The position numbers and the translations under genes were made by a program. Shown piece by piece: positions 1-9,645 of a DNA stretch of 64,000 nucleotides. Each line of letters opens with the position of its first letter. Within the stretch, counting starts at the first letter, position 1. The notes beneath the pieces were generated by a model, which did no database searches, had not been told where the DNA came from, and saw only the letters and a program-made list of their open reading frames with translations. Source of the stretch: Arthrobacter sp. S39 (GTDB taxonomy: Bacteria; Actinomycetota; Actinomycetes; Actinomycetales; Micrococcaceae); assembly GCF_004320525.1 (NCBI RefSeq), contig NZ_SIHX01000007.1:124001-188000 (forward strand), given 5' to 3'.

Positions 1-586
1 CGGCGGCCGGGATTTCACGGACGATGCGCACCTTCCAGGCGGCGTCGTCGCTGGTGTCCAGGAGCGCCACGGTGCCGTGGGCGACGTTCAGGGCCACGCG
101 CTTGGCTGCCAGCAGTTCGAGGTAAAGGTGCTCGTTCATGCGGCTGGGCGTGTCGATCATGTACTTCACGGCGTCGCGGACCTTGCGGTAGTTGGCGCTC
201 CGTTCACGGTGCAGGTGCAGTTCAAGGGACTGGCGCTGGCGGACTTTGGGTTCGTGCTTGTTGAGCCAGGACACAGCCGCGTGCACGCCGACCACGAGGG
301 CCAGGGAGACCGCGTAGATCCACCAGCCGCTGGTCAGCAGGAAGAGGGGCAGGTTTCCAATGGCCACAATCGCAATGATGACGCGCAGGGCGGCGATCTT
401 GCGGAGGGTCAGGGCCACGGCGGCCAGGGCGGCGCGGAAGCCGTGCTGGTCGTGGCGGGCCGTGGCGGGGTCGATCGTAAATTCATCAAGGACCAGGATG
501 CCCTTGGCCTCCGGGCTCAGCATCTGCCCGAACTTGGGCATGAAAGGCTGGGCTGTACCGGCGGTCATTTCAGGTGTGGTTGTCAT
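1..586 (-). CDS. Membrane protein of unknown function, C-terminus beyond the left edge
   Basis: Only the first ~195 residues are present; the frame opens at the ATG ending at 586 and continues off the window. A polar N-terminus of about 60 residues is followed by two neighbouring hydrophobic segments (about residues 66-84 and 87-107), then a basic, helix-prone cytoplasmic stretch rich in Arg and His. This looks like a two-helix anchor with a soluble C-terminal part. I do not recognise the family and no catalytic motif is visible. It is divergent from the gene at 743, with about 156 bases between them that presumably hold both promoters. Confidence 0.7.
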   Translation of the reverse strand, partial: MTTTPEMTAGTAQPFMPKFGQMLSPEAKGILVLDEFTIDPATARHDQHGFRAALAAVALTLRKIAALRVIIAIVAIGNLPLFLLTSGWWIYAVSLALVVGVHAAVSWLNKHEPKVRQRQSLELHLHRERSANYRKVRDAVKYMIDTPSRMNEHLYLELLAAKRVALNVAHGTVALLDTSDDAAWKVRIVREIPAA

Positions 587-742
587 GTAGGGGCTTCCGG
601 GACGCTGGGGTGTTTCGGTGATCTTAGTGGTTGGACCCATCCGCTGTATGCATCGGTCCACTATGTGAACATTCCCCGCGCCGCTCCTGTGGCGGCCGGC
701 ACTGCAATTGGCACTTGGGCCGCATGCCGTCAGACTGAAGGG

Positions 743-1648
743 ATGCAAACCTTCCTCCCGTACCCCGATTTCCGGCAGAGCGCCGCAGCACTGGACACTG
801 CCAGGCTTGGCAAGCAGCGCGTCGAGGCGCTGCAGACCCTCCGGGCGCTGGTCATTCCCGAGTACGGCTGGCAGACCCACCCGGCGGTCCGCATGTGGAT
901 GGGCTACGTTCCGGCCCTGACCATGTACGGGCTGGCCATGGTGGACGAGTGGACCGAACGCGGCCACCCGGACAACACCCGCGCCAACATCACGGAGTTC
1001 GCACCCCAGGCAGCCCACCCGGACTACGCGGCCAAGATCCCCATGCCGCCGTGGCTGGGAAATTCGGACTTCCACCTGAGCCACCGGTCCAAGCTCCTGC
1101 GCAAGGAACCGAAGTTCTACAAAACGGTCTTCCCTGACGCCGAACCGGACATCGACTACATCTGGCCCGAGCCCAAGCATGAGTTCCTGCCCGCGGACCC
1201 CGAGGATGACTTCCTGTGGATCCTCCGCTCCCCGCACGAAGAATTCACCCCGGAGACGCTGAACACCGTTGCCCTGCCGCCGGTCCGCCGCGCCCTTGCA
1301 ACCGCGGAGCAGGACGACTACTCCCCCGTCTATGCGGACGACGGATCCCGGCGCCCTTCCAAGCAGCCCCGGAAGCTTCCGCCCAAGGCAAAGATCAAGA
1401 AGCCCACCCGCAAGCGCCAGGCCCAGGAGGAAGCTTTTGCCACGCTCCCGGGCAAAACGCCTGTGGCTGTGTCGTTCGAGGACGGCGCCAAGTTCGCCGT
1501 GGGCCAGGTGCTGGGCCGGCCCATCACGCTCGAGGACGGCCGCTTTGGCCGTAACTTCAGCGTCACCGAGGTGATTGACCGGTCTGCGTTCGACTATCCG
1601 GCGCTACTGCAGGACCCCCGGGTGTTTTTCCCGGTCCCTGCCCCCTGA
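743..1648 (+). CDS. MSMEG_6728-like protein (possible DNA-repair-related domain)
   Basis: The product has 301 residues. The first ~140 residues (MQTFLPYPDF..., LGKQRVEALQ, YGWQTHPAVRMWMGY) match from memory the actinobacterial MSMEG_6728 family, which has been linked to a pyrimidine-dimer glycosylase-like fold. T4 endonuclease V uses an N-terminal Thr; that residue is not at position 2 here (it is Gln), so glycosylase activity is not supported by sequence alone. A basic linker (about residues 200-235, rich in Lys/Arg/Pro) joins a C-terminal domain of ~65 residues. The frame is open upstream to 77, but coding character starts at the ATG at 743. The stop at 1648 lies 4 bases before the next start, so the two genes are probably cotranscribed. 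Confidence 0.7.
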   Translation: MQTFLPYPDFRQSAAALDTARLGKQRVEALQTLRALVIPEYGWQTHPAVRMWMGYVPALTMYGLAMVDEWTERGHPDNTRANITEFAPQAAHPDYAAKIPMPPWLGNSDFHLSHRSKLLRKEPKFYKTVFPDAEPDIDYIWPEPKHEFLPADPEDDFLWILRSPHEEFTPETLNTVALPPVRRALATAEQDDYSPVYADDGSRRPSKQPRKLPPKAKIKKPTRKRQAQEEAFATLPGKTPVAVSFEDGAKFAVGQVLGRPITLEDGRFGRNFSVTEVIDRSAFDYPALLQDPRVFFPVPAP

Positions 1649-1652
1649 CCGC

Positions 1653-2513
1653 ATGACTATCCTCCTGGCCGGCTGCGGTGACCTGGGCACGGAAGCGGGC
1701 CTGCGCTTCGCCGCGGCCGGGGACCGGGTGGTGGGCTGGCGCCGCTCGCCGGAAAAGCTTCCTCCGGCGATCAAGGGCATCGCGGCTGACCTGACCGCCG
1801 CCGACCTGCCGGCCATCCCGGCGGACACCACCGCCGTCGTCGTAGCCGTCGCGGCCGCCTCCCCCACCGAGGCGGCCTACCGGGCCGCCTATGTGGACGG
1901 GCTGGCGCACGTCCTGGACGCCTTGGAACGCGACGGCGTGACGCCGCGGCGCGTGCTCTTCGTTTCGTCCACCGCCGTCTACGGGGACGCCGGCGGCGGC
2001 TGGGTGGATGAGAGTACGACGCCGGCACCTGGCGGTTTCTCCGGGCGCATCCTCCGCGAGGCTGAGGAACTCCTGGTTTCGCGGCTGCGCGGCACCGGTA
2101 CTGCGCCGGTTGTGCTGCGGCTGGGCGGGATTTACGGGCCGGGGCGGACCCGGCTGATTGACCAGGTCCGCAGCGGGCAGGCAGTCATCCCTGATGAGCC
2201 GCGCTACACAAACCGGATCCACCGGGACGATGCGGCGGCCGCCATCGTCCGCCTCGTGTGCATGGCTTCCATGCCCGCTCCGGTATATGTCGGTGTGGAC
2301 AATTCTCCCGCCGAGCTTGGGGACGTCCTGCGTTTCCTGGCCGCCGAGATGGGTTATCCGGAACCGCCTGTTGGCCCGGCCGGAGAAGCCAGGGGCGGCA
2401 ACAAACGCTGCAGCAGCGCCCTGCTTCGGAGCGCGGGATTCGAGTTCGCCTACCCGTCGTTCCGTGAAGGCTACCGCGACATCCTGGCCGGCAAAGGTGT
2501 CCGCCACCCGTAG
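1653..2513 (+). CDS. Atypical SDR / NAD(P)-dependent epimerase-like protein
   Basis: This 286-residue protein has a Rossmann start MTILLAGCGDLG that fits GxGxxG at residues 7-12, and an SSTAVYG motif near residues 105-112 typical of extended or atypical SDRs related to sugar-nucleotide epimerases (YeeZ-like group). The usual YxxxK catalytic Lys is not obvious after the Tyr (YGDAG), so it may bind NAD(P) without classical SDR catalysis. A family-type RIHRDDAA segment near residue 188 is present. The ATG at 1653 follows the upstream stop by 4 bases, suggesting translational coupling. The substrate is unknown. Confidence 0.75.
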   Translation: MTILLAGCGDLGTEAGLRFAAAGDRVVGWRRSPEKLPPAIKGIAADLTAADLPAIPADTTAVVVAVAAASPTEAAYRAAYVDGLAHVLDALERDGVTPRRVLFVSSTAVYGDAGGGWVDESTTPAPGGFSGRILREAEELLVSRLRGTGTAPVVLRLGGIYGPGRTRLIDQVRSGQAVIPDEPRYTNRIHRDDAAAAIVRLVCMASMPAPVYVGVDNSPAELGDVLRFLAAEMGYPEPPVGPAGEARGGNKRCSSALLRSAGFEFAYPSFREGYRDILAGKGVRHP

Positions 2514-2530
2514 GCCACTCCCCAGGCTTG

Positions 2531-2585
2531 GCGCGAACGTACACTTGCGGCCCCACCCACCCCCGCGAACGTACACTTGGGGCCG
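2531..2585. repeat. Tandem pair of a dispersed GCGAACGTACA-type repeat
   Basis: Two near-identical units (GCGAACGTACACTTG followed by a G-rich end) lie head to tail at about 2533-2554 and 2565-2584. The same core appears as inverted arms at 25392-25447 and 28114-28177. Here the copies are direct, so they do not form a hairpin. The site is intergenic, between the SDR gene and the DUF1622 gene. Confidence 0.75.
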
Positions 2586-2649
2586 GACCGTCGACGCGGG
2601 CCTGGCCGGCGTCGACTTGTCATTGAACGCGTCGTCATCGAGGAGCACT

Positions 2650-3054
2650 GTGGACTTCCAACACGTCATCGAGGCCGTCGGCAGGTTCATGGACTTCGCC
2701 GGGGTGGCCGTGATGGTCATCGGTGCTGTTGTGTCGATTCCCATGGCCCTCCGCGGCTACCAGCCCCGGAAGCTCCCCGCAGGATCCGAAAAACTGACCG
2801 TGTACCGGTCATATCGGCAGCTGTTGGGACGGTCCATCCTGCTGGGCCTTGAACTGCTGGTAGCTGCCGACATCATCCGCACGGTGGCTGTGACGCCAAC
2901 CTTCGAGAGCGTAGGCGTGCTGGCGATCATCGTGCTCATCAGGACCTTCCTGAGCTTCTCGCTGGAGCTGGAAATCACCGGACGCTGGCCGTGGCAGAAG
3001 GAACCATCCGAGCCGCCCGTGGAGCCCTCCGCACCGGCACGTGCGGAAGCCTAA
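2650..3054 (+). CDS. DUF1622 family membrane protein
   Basis: This is a 134-residue integral membrane protein. Three hydrophobic helices are visible (about residues 14-36, 57-80 and 86-108), with a YQPRKLPAG-type basic loop after the first and the conserved LELEITGRWPWQ end after the last. A Pro/Glu/Ala-rich cytoplasmic tail follows. Length and layout fit the DUF1622 family, whose function is unknown. The GTG at 2650 is preceded by GAGGAG, which decides the start; the frame is open further upstream but lacks coding character there. Confidence 0.8.
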   Translation: MDFQHVIEAVGRFMDFAGVAVMVIGAVVSIPMALRGYQPRKLPAGSEKLTVYRSYRQLLGRSILLGLELLVAADIIRTVAVTPTFESVGVLAIIVLIRTFLSFSLELEITGRWPWQKEPSEPPVEPSAPARAEA

Positions 3055-3164
3055 AGTCCCGATCCTCTTTCCCCCCGCAGAACCAGGTCCGCGCCCCCAC
3101 GGAGTTATCCACATAGGTCTCCTGCTTCGCCGTTTTTGTCGGCCCCTCGCGGGAAGATTTGGGT

Positions 3165-4724
3165 ATGGAAAACGTGGCAGTGGACGAGGCGGTGGAGGCC
3201 TTTTTGGCGTCCGCTGCTGAGTTGGCTGACTGTGTGCGCCGCGGGGTAGGCAGTCCGGGTTCCGGGGTTTCTGGCTCTGGCGGTTCGGATCCGCTGCGGG
3301 AGCAGGCGGATGCGTGCCTGGACGGGCTTGGCGTATCGGCGCGGGTTGATGCCATGGTGGCGGGCTTGACGGTGCGCCTGGCTTCCGGGTTTGCCGAGGC
3401 AACCCGGGCCATGTCGCCGCCTGATGAGCAGCCGCATCAGCGACTGGCCCGCGAAATGGGCGTCGTCGCCGAGGTCGCCTGTGCCCGGACGGTGAGTGAA
3501 CGCTCGGCCTCTGCCCTGCTGGCCCAATCCCACGAACTGACCACCACCCTGCCCCTGACCCAGGCCGCATTGGAGCAGGGGGTGGTGTCGTCGCAGCACG
3601 CGAGGGTCATGGTCGACGAGGCAGCCAGCCTGGACCCAGCCGGGGCCGCCGCGCTGGAGGCGCATTTCCTGGACCCGGATGCGCCGCACCCGGCCCGGTG
3701 GCGCCCGGCCGGGGACATGGTTCCGTCGCGGTTCCGGCACAAAGCCCGGACCTGGCGGGAACGCCACCACCCGGTCAGCATCGAGAAACGCCACGCCAAA
3801 AGCTTCCTGGACCGGCGGCTGGAGTACGCCCCGGACCGGGACGGGATGGCCTGGCTCTCCGCGTACCTGCCTGCGGACCAGGCCGCCGGGATCTGGAACG
3901 GCATCACCGCCACCGCCCGGGCCCTCCAAAGCCCCACCGAGGACCGGACACTGACCCAGCTCCGGGCAGACGTCGCCGCCAAAGTACTCCTCAGCGCCGG
4001 CTTCACCACCAGCAACCCAATGGACGGCAGCACAGAAGCGGCCGCCGACAGCAGGACAGGTTTAGCGACCACCAGACCCAGCACCAGCACCAGCACCAGC
4101 ACCAGCGATGATGGCGTGGCTGGTGGCGTTCCGGTCACTGACGGGATCGATGATGCTGTGGCCGGCCTGGTTCCGGCCCCTGGCGGGGTCGATGCGGGCC
4201 GGGTGCCTTCGCCGGCGGCGCAGGTCCTGGTGACCGTGCCGGTCTTTGCCCTGATGGGCCTCACCGACGAACCGGCCGACCTCGACGGCTACGGCCCGAT
4301 CCCCGCCTCCATGGCCCGCCAGCTCGTGGCCGACGGGGCGTCCTCATTCCGCCGGGTCCTCATTGATCCGCGGGATGGGGCACCGCTGGAAATCGGACGG
4401 GAAAGCTACCGGATCCCATCGGCGATGCGGCAATGGCTCAGACTCCGGGACGGGAAATGTTCGTTCCCCGGCTGCAACAACCAATCCCTGGACAACGAAA
4501 CCGACCACATCCTCGCCTGGGCCGACGGCGGCACCACCGGTATATCCAATCTTGGGTCATTGTGCCGCAAACACCACCGGCTGAAACACAGCACGGCGTG
4601 GACACCCACCGAAGCCAGCACCAACGAACCGCCCGGCTGGACTTCACCCACCGGCCGCCACTACCAAAGCGAACACCACGACTGGGAACCACCCCACTGG
4701 CCACCCAAACCCAGGGGCAACTAA
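3165..4724 (+). CDS. DUF222 / HNH endonuclease domain protein (13E12-repeat-like)
   Basis: The product has 519 residues. The N-terminal two thirds is a DUF222 domain, an actinobacterial domain of unknown function. It is interrupted at about residues 300-350 by a low-complexity Ser/Thr linker and a Gly/Val/Asp-rich stretch. The C-terminal HNH nuclease domain (about residues 425-470) shows CSFPGC, an ETDHILAWADGG core and a CRKHHRLKH end, giving paired Cys for zinc plus the His-Asn-His catalytic set. Such proteins are multicopy in Arthrobacter genomes and behave like mobile or selfish genes, but no intron, IS or repeat boundary is visible here. Start chosen at the ATG at 3165 rather than the in-frame TTG two codons upstream. 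Confidence 0.85.
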   Translation: MENVAVDEAVEAFLASAAELADCVRRGVGSPGSGVSGSGGSDPLREQADACLDGLGVSARVDAMVAGLTVRLASGFAEATRAMSPPDEQPHQRLAREMGVVAEVACARTVSERSASALLAQSHELTTTLPLTQAALEQGVVSSQHARVMVDEAASLDPAGAAALEAHFLDPDAPHPARWRPAGDMVPSRFRHKARTWRERHHPVSIEKRHAKSFLDRRLEYAPDRDGMAWLSAYLPADQAAGIWNGITATARALQSPTEDRTLTQLRADVAAKVLLSAGFTTSNPMDGSTEAAADSRTGLATTRPSTSTSTSTSDDGVAGGVPVTDGIDDAVAGLVPAPGGVDAGRVPSPAAQVLVTVPVFALMGLTDEPADLDGYGPIPASMARQLVADGASSFRRVLIDPRDGAPLEIGRESYRIPSAMRQWLRLRDGKCSFPGCNNQSLDNETDHILAWADGGTTGISNLGSLCRKHHRLKHSTAWTPTEASTNEPPGWTSPTGRHYQSEHHDWEPPHWPPKPRGN

Positions 4725-4796
4725 GGCACCAAGACTTGCCAGCTATACCCGGCTCATAAGTCCTGCCAGCCGGGCCTCAACGTGACACGACACCGG

Positions 4797-7307
4797 CTAC
4801 TTACCGAGGCCCGCCTTGCGAAGCGCTTCCGCCATGGCTGTGTTCACCGGCGCTGGCTTCGAGGCGGATTTAGGCACGGGAGGCCTGCCAGTGGACGGCT
4901 GCTGGGTCTTCCCGCGATCCTGGCGGTTGGCTTCCGGCCGACCGCCGGCGTTACGGCCACTTTCCTGCCGCCCGCGGTCCTGGCTGCCGCGCTCCTGGCG
5001 GCCAGCCTCCGGCCGTCCACCGGCACCGCCACCGCCACCGCGGCTGCCCTCCGAACGAACACCAGCACCGCCGCCACGGCCTCCGGAAGGTGACGGCTCG
5101 TCGTCGAGCCTCAGGGTCAGCGAAATCCGCTTCCGCTCGGGATCAGCCTCGAGGACCTTGACCCGCACCACCTGGCCGGATTTCACCACTTCGCGCGGAT
5201 CGGAGACAAAGCGATTGGCCAGGGCAGACACGTGGACCAGCCCGTCCTGGTGCACACCAACGTCCACGAAGGCGCCGAACGCGGCCACATTGGTGACGGT
5301 TCCTTCAAGCACCATGCCGGGCTTGAGGTCTGAAATCTTCTCGATCCCTTCCGAGAACGTCGCCGCGGCAAACGCGGGGCGCGGATCCCGCCCCGGCTTG
5401 TCCAGTTCTGCCAGGATGTCCTGCACAGTGGGCAAACCGAAGGTCCCGTCCACGAACGCCCGCGGGTCCAGGGATGACGCCGGCGCCGAACCGGCAGCCA
5501 CCAGGATCTTGCGCGCCACCGAGTAGGCCTCCGGGTGCACGCTGGACGCATCCAGGGGTTCCGCTCCCCCGGTAATCCGGAGGAAACCCGCGCACTGCTC
5601 AAACGCCTTGGCCCCGAGCCGAGGCACCTTCTTCAAGTCACTGCGCTTGGCGAACGGGCCGTGTTCGTTCCGGTAGGCCACGATGTTTTCGCTCAGCAAA
5701 GGCCCCACGCCGGCTACGCGGCTCAGCAGCGCGGGCGACGCCGTGTTCACGTCCACGCCCACCGCGTTTACGCAGTCCTCCACCACCGCATCCAGGCTGC
5801 GGTCCAGCTTCGCTGCCGTGACATCGTGCTGATACTGCCCCACGCCGATGGACTTCGGATCGATCTTCACCAGTTCGGCCAGGGGATCCTGCAAACGGCG
5901 GGCGATGGAGACGGCACCGCGCAGGGACACGTCCATGCCTGGCAGTTCCGCGGAAGCCAGTGCGGACGCCGAATACACGGACGCCCCCGCTTCGGAGACC
6001 ACCAGCTTCTGCGGCTTCCTTTCCGCGGCCGGCAGCAGTTTGATCAGTTCGGCGGCCAGCTTGTCAGTTTCGCGGGACGCCGTGCCGTTGCCGATGGCCA
6101 CAAGCTCCACGTTGTGCTTCTGCGCCAGTCGGACCAAGGTGGCCAGAGCCTCGTCCCACTTCCGCGCCGGCGCGTGCGGGTACACGGTATCAGTGGCAAC
6201 CACCTTGCCCGTGCCGTCCACCACGGCAACCTTGACGCCGGTCCGCAGCCCCGGATCCAGGCCCAGGGTGGCCCGGTTTCCGGCAGGTGCGGCCAGCAGG
6301 ACGTCACGCAGGTTGGCGGCAAACACGCGCACAGCCTCGTCCTCGGCGGCGGTGAACATCCGGCCGCGAAGGTCGGCCGTCAGCCGGGCAAGCACACGCG
6401 TGCGCCAGGCCAGCTGGGCGGTCTGCATCAGCCATGCGTCGGCGGGACGGCCTCGCTCGGCCACGCCGAGGCACCTGGCCACCGCACTTTCGTAGCGGGC
6501 ACGGGCGGCGGCAAGGGCGTCGTCGTTATTCGGGTCTGCCTCGGCAAGATCCAGTTCCAGCACGCCATCCTTCTCGCCACGCAGCAGGGCGAGCACACGG
6601 TGCGAAGGCATCCCCGACGGCGCCTGGGCGAACTCGAAGTAGTCCGCGAACTTCTGCCCCTCGGCCTCTTTGCCCTTCTTCACCCGGGACACCATCCGGC
6701 CCTGGCTCCAGAGCCTGTCCCGCAGGGTCAACGCAAGGTCCGGGTCCTGGGCCACCCGCTCCACCAGGATGGAACGGGCGCCGGCGAGCGCCGCGGCCGC
6801 ATCATCTATGGCGTGCTCAGCGTTGAGGTACTTGGCAGCCTCGCGCTCCGGATCCAGCTCCGGCCGCTTCAGCAGGGCGTCGGCGAGCGGCTCCAGCCCG
6901 GCTTCGCGGGCGATCTGGGCCTTGGTGCGGCGCTTGGACTTGAACGGAAGGTAGATGTCCTCCAGCCGGGATTTTGTGTCCGCGGCCAGGATCGCGGCCT
7001 GCAGTTCGGGCGTCAGCTGGCCCTGCGCGGCAATCGCCTCAAGGATAGTACGACGGCGGTCCTCCAGTTCGCGCAGGTAGCGGAGCCGTTCGTCGAGGTC
7101 TCGGAGCTGTGTGTCATCCAGCGTCCCGGTGGCTTCCTTGCGGTACCGGGCGATGAACGGGACGGTGGACCCGCCGTCGAGCAATTCCACGGCAGCCTTG
7201 ACCTGCCAGGTCTTCACACCGAGCTCGGCGGCGATCTGGGCGTGGATGGCGCTGTCCGGTGTCTGGGCGGATGCGGGGGCGGACGGGGCGTGCGGGAGTT
7301 GGGTCAC
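4797..7307 (-). CDS. tex: Tex family RNA-binding transcription accessory protein
   Basis: The product is about 836 residues if the GTG at 7307 is used; the frame is open to 7418 but that extension overlaps the divergent gene. Domain order fits Tex: an N-terminal helical region ([12 protein letters not shown]), a YqgF/RNase H-like core ([10 protein letters not shown]), helix-hairpin-helix repeats ([20 protein letters not shown]) and an S1 RNA-binding domain (about residues 655-735). The last ~100 residues form a disordered Gly/Arg/Gln-rich tail ending in a short Ala/Lys helix; this tail is longer than in most Tex proteins and probably adds nonspecific RNA binding. Tex acts in the cytoplasm on nucleic acid and transcription complexes. 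The tail is the least certain part functionally. Confidence 0.92.
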   Translation of the reverse strand: MTQLPHAPSAPASAQTPDSAIHAQIAAELGVKTWQVKAAVELLDGGSTVPFIARYRKEATGTLDDTQLRDLDERLRYLRELEDRRRTILEAIAAQGQLTPELQAAILAADTKSRLEDIYLPFKSKRRTKAQIAREAGLEPLADALLKRPELDPEREAAKYLNAEHAIDDAAAALAGARSILVERVAQDPDLALTLRDRLWSQGRMVSRVKKGKEAEGQKFADYFEFAQAPSGMPSHRVLALLRGEKDGVLELDLAEADPNNDDALAAARARYESAVARCLGVAERGRPADAWLMQTAQLAWRTRVLARLTADLRGRMFTAAEDEAVRVFAANLRDVLLAAPAGNRATLGLDPGLRTGVKVAVVDGTGKVVATDTVYPHAPARKWDEALATLVRLAQKHNVELVAIGNGTASRETDKLAAELIKLLPAAERKPQKLVVSEAGASVYSASALASAELPGMDVSLRGAVSIARRLQDPLAELVKIDPKSIGVGQYQHDVTAAKLDRSLDAVVEDCVNAVGVDVNTASPALLSRVAGVGPLLSENIVAYRNEHGPFAKRSDLKKVPRLGAKAFEQCAGFLRITGGAEPLDASSVHPEAYSVARKILVAAGSAPASSLDPRAFVDGTFGLPTVQDILAELDKPGRDPRPAFAAATFSEGIEKISDLKPGMVLEGTVTNVAAFGAFVDVGVHQDGLVHVSALANRFVSDPREVVKSGQVVRVKVLEADPERKRISLTLRLDDEPSPSGGRGGGAGVRSEGSRGGGGGAGGRPEAGRQERGSQDRGRQESGRNAGGRPEANRQDRGKTQQPSTGRPPVPKSASKPAPVNTAMAEALRKAGLGK

Positions 7308-7447
7308 CAGAACATTTTGCCCTACGGTCCTGACCGTCTCCAGCGAAGAGCCAAAGGATCCCACGGGGCCGGGTATTCCGCTACGGGCCGCGAAGTGCTG
7401 TAGTGGAGTTGCCGTCACCGGTATTCATTCTCGAGGAAGAGGCCACC

Positions 7448-7744
7448 ATGCGGGAACTGCTCATCGTCTTCCAAGAAGGATTCGACGAGGCCAACATCAC
7501 CGTCATGGTCAACGGCAAGGAGGTACGCCGCGACGTCGGAGTTTCCACCAACCCCCTCCTGGGGGAAGCCTTCGAAGCCTCAGTGGAGTTGCCCGCAAAG
7601 GGTGCGCAAGTAGGCGTCGAAGTCACCAACAGGGGCCTGAAGGCCATCCTCAAAGTCAGCGGGAAACCCAAGAGCGTGCTGGTTTCGATCGAGGACGGCC
7701 AGCTGGTGATGCGCGAGGGAACAGGCCGCGAGGCCTTCCTCTAG
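7448..7744 (+). CDS. Small conserved-looking protein of unknown function
   Basis: This is a 98-residue protein, starting at the ATG at 7448 because a strong GAGGAAGAGG Shine-Dalgarno sits just upstream. It has no signal peptide or membrane helix. Alternating hydrophobic residues (RELLIVFQEG, KSVLVSIEDGQLVMREG) suggest a mostly beta fold. It is divergent from tex and convergent with the deaminase gene, whose stop is only 4 bases away. I do not recognise the family. Confidence 0.75.
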   Translation: MRELLIVFQEGFDEANITVMVNGKEVRRDVGVSTNPLLGEAFEASVELPAKGAQVGVEVTNRGLKAILKVSGKPKSVLVSIEDGQLVMREGTGREAFL

Positions 7745-7748
7745 CGGG

Positions 7749-8183
7749 CTATTCGGCGATGTCTTCGGCCCACAGTTCGGCGTTGTCACGCTGGAAGGCC
7801 TGCATCATCTCAACGCAGCGCTGGTCATCCAGGACCACTACCTCCACGCCGCGGGACCTGAGGAGATCGAACTCGCCCGGAAAAGTCCGCGCCTCACCCA
7901 CTACCACTTTGGGGATCTTGAACTGGATGATGGTCCCGGTGCACATGGCGCACGGTGCCAGCGTTGTGTAGAGGACCGTGTTCCGGTAGTTGCGCTGGCG
8001 GCCGGCGGCCCTGAGGGCGGACATCTCGCCGTGGGCAATGGGGTCGCCGTGCTGGACACGCTCGTTGTGCCCGGCGGCGATGACTTCGCCATCGCGGGCC
8101 AGCGCGGCCCCGATCGGGATGCCGCCTTCGCCGAGGCTCTTTTGCGCGGCCTGGAACGCTGCTTCGAAAGCGGTGTGAGTCAT
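7749..8183 (-). CDS. Nucleoside/cytidine deaminase family protein
   Basis: This 144-residue zinc deaminase has the HGE motif (His51, Glu53) and PCAMC (Cys78, Cys81), which form the zinc and proton-shuttle site of the CDA/guanine-deaminase superfamily. Length and the IPIGAALARDGEVI opening fit cytosine or guanine deaminases of the nucleoside deaminase group; the exact base cannot be read from sequence. An NCS1 nucleobase permease lies 1.5 kb away, which loosely supports a base-salvage role. The start is the ATG at 8183, since the upstream in-frame extension lacks coding character. Confidence 0.85.
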   Translation of the reverse strand: MTHTAFEAAFQAAQKSLGEGGIPIGAALARDGEVIAAGHNERVQHGDPIAHGEMSALRAAGRQRNYRNTVLYTTLAPCAMCTGTIIQFKIPKVVVGEARTFPGEFDLLRSRGVEVVVLDDQRCVEMMQAFQRDNAELWAEDIAE

Positions 8184-8390
8184 GCGGCCCAGCCTATCGT
8201 CCGCACCGCAAACGCCCGGATGTAGGTGCAGGCAGAACAAACCCTAGCGATAATCCATTCGGTGGAGTATTCTGGTTCTACCGCCCGGGACCTCCAGGAT
8301 CCAAGGCGGGCCACTCTTTCAAATGAGCCAAAAAAGCCGTCGGATGGTTTTTTGGCGCGCGCTGCCGGGACAGCACACCGAGCAGCCAGC

Positions 8391-8420
8391 GACGGCGGCA
8401 CCCACGCGGGTGCCGCCGTC
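8391..8420 (-). terminator. Hairpin downstream of the OYE gene
   Basis: A perfect 13-bp stem (GACGGCGGCACCC and its complement) around an ACGC loop lies 15 bases past the stop of the - strand reductase gene. No long U-run follows, as is common in actinobacteria. The rest of the 8184-8435 gap shows nothing else convincing. Confidence 0.7.
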
Positions 8421-8435
8421 GTCGTTAAGTGCTGA

Positions 8436-9506
8436 TTAGCTCTGGTACGCGGGGTAGTCGGTGTATCCCTTGGCACCCTCACCGTAGAACGTGGACGCAT
8501 CCGGCTCGTTGAGCGGAAGGCTCTCCTTCCAGCGGCGGGCCAGGTCCGGGTTGGCGATGGCCGGTCGGCCCACCACCACTGCGTCGGCGTGGCCGTCGGC
8601 CACCAGTGCCACTGCCTCGTCGCGGGTGGTGATGACACCGAAGCCGGTGTTCACCAGGAACGTCCCGTCGAAGCGGGCGCGGAGGTCCTGGACCAGCTCG
8701 CCGGTGGGCTCGTGGTGGAGGATGCTCAGGTAGGCGAGGTTCAGCGGTGCGATGCTGTCCACCAGCACCTCGTAGGTGGCGCGGACATCGGCCAGCTCGG
8801 TTTCGGCGATGCCCTGGACATTATGCTCCGGCGAGATCCGGATGCCCACACGGTTGGCACCCAGGGCTGCGACGACGGCGTTGACCGTCTCAATGACAAA
8901 GCGTGCCCGGTTTTCCGGTGAACCGCCGTAGCTGTCATCGCGGACGTTGGCGTTGGGCGCCAGGAATTCGTGCAGCAGGTAACCGTTGGCCGAGTGCAGC
9001 TCCACGCCGTCGAAGCCGGCCTCGATCGCGTTCCGGGACGCGGTGACGATCTCCCCCAGGACGACGGGAAGTTCGTCTGAGGTGAGCGCGTGCGGCACCG
9101 GGTACGGCTTCTTGCCTGCGGGCGTGCGGACTTCGCCGTCAATGGCGACGGCGCTCGGGCCCACGATGCGGTGGCCGCCCGTGATGTCCTCGTGGGACAC
9201 GCGTCCGCCGTGCATGATTTGGGCAAAGATCCGGCCGCCTTCAGCGTGGACGGCGTCGGTGACCTTTTTCCAGGCGGCGATCTGCTGCTCGGTGGCCAGC
9301 CCGGGCTGTCCCGGGTAGGAGCGGCCGGCGGGGCTCGGATAGGTGCCCTCGCTGACGATGAGGCCCAGGGAGGCGCGCTGGCGGTAATGCTCGACGACGA
9401 GCGGCCCGGGAACACCCTCCTCGCCGGAGCGGAGGCGGGTCAGCGGCGCCATCACCAGGCGGTTGGGAAGTTCGAGCTCGCCGAGGGTCAACGGGGAAAA
9501 CAGCAT
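8436..9506 (-). CDS. Alkene reductase, old yellow enzyme family (NADH:flavin oxidoreductase)
   Basis: This 356-residue FMN-dependent TIM barrel would reduce activated C=C bonds with NAD(P)H in the cytoplasm. The substrate-binding pair is His171/Asn174 in HSANGY, with the proton-donor Tyr176; the NRLVMAPLTR start and the late VVVGRPAIANPDL phosphate-binding region are canonical. The length matches NemA/OYE-type single-domain enzymes. It is monocistronic, with its own hairpin downstream and about 139 bases separating it from the NCS1 permease gene. The physiological substrate (nitro compounds, enones or others) is unknown. Confidence 0.92.
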   Translation of the reverse strand: MLFSPLTLGELELPNRLVMAPLTRLRSGEEGVPGPLVVEHYRQRASLGLIVSEGTYPSPAGRSYPGQPGLATEQQIAAWKKVTDAVHAEGGRIFAQIMHGGRVSHEDITGGHRIVGPSAVAIDGEVRTPAGKKPYPVPHALTSDELPVVLGEIVTASRNAIEAGFDGVELHSANGYLLHEFLAPNANVRDDSYGGSPENRARFVIETVNAVVAALGANRVGIRISPEHNVQGIAETELADVRATYEVLVDSIAPLNLAYLSILHHEPTGELVQDLRARFDGTFLVNTGFGVITTRDEAVALVADGHADAVVVGRPAIANPDLARRWKESLPLNEPDASTFYGEGAKGYTDYPAYQS

Positions 9507-9593
9507 GCGCAGTTCCTTTCAGAAATGAAGTGGTACTGCTCTCCCCAACTGGCTGGCGTCTGCAACTATTCCGGATGTGAGGGGGAACACGCA

Positions 9594-9621
9594 GGCGGCC
9601 CGTGCGAATGCACGGGCCGCC
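9594..9621 (-). terminator. Intrinsic-type hairpin after the NCS1 permease gene
   Basis: A perfect 12-bp GC-rich stem with a GAAT loop lies 25 bases past the permease stop on the - strand. Confidence 0.75.
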
Positions 9622-9645
9622 CCAGGCGGCACAAAAGCGGAAAGG

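Noticed and set aside
4080-4200. Short tandem ACCAGC repeats as a CRISPR or VNTR
   Set aside because: They encode a Ser/Thr linker within the DUF222 protein; unit length and context are those of low-complexity coding sequence.
5535-7403. A 622-codon + strand frame opposite tex
   Set aside because: Antisense shadow of a well-conserved gene; no domain recognised and no ribosome-binding site.
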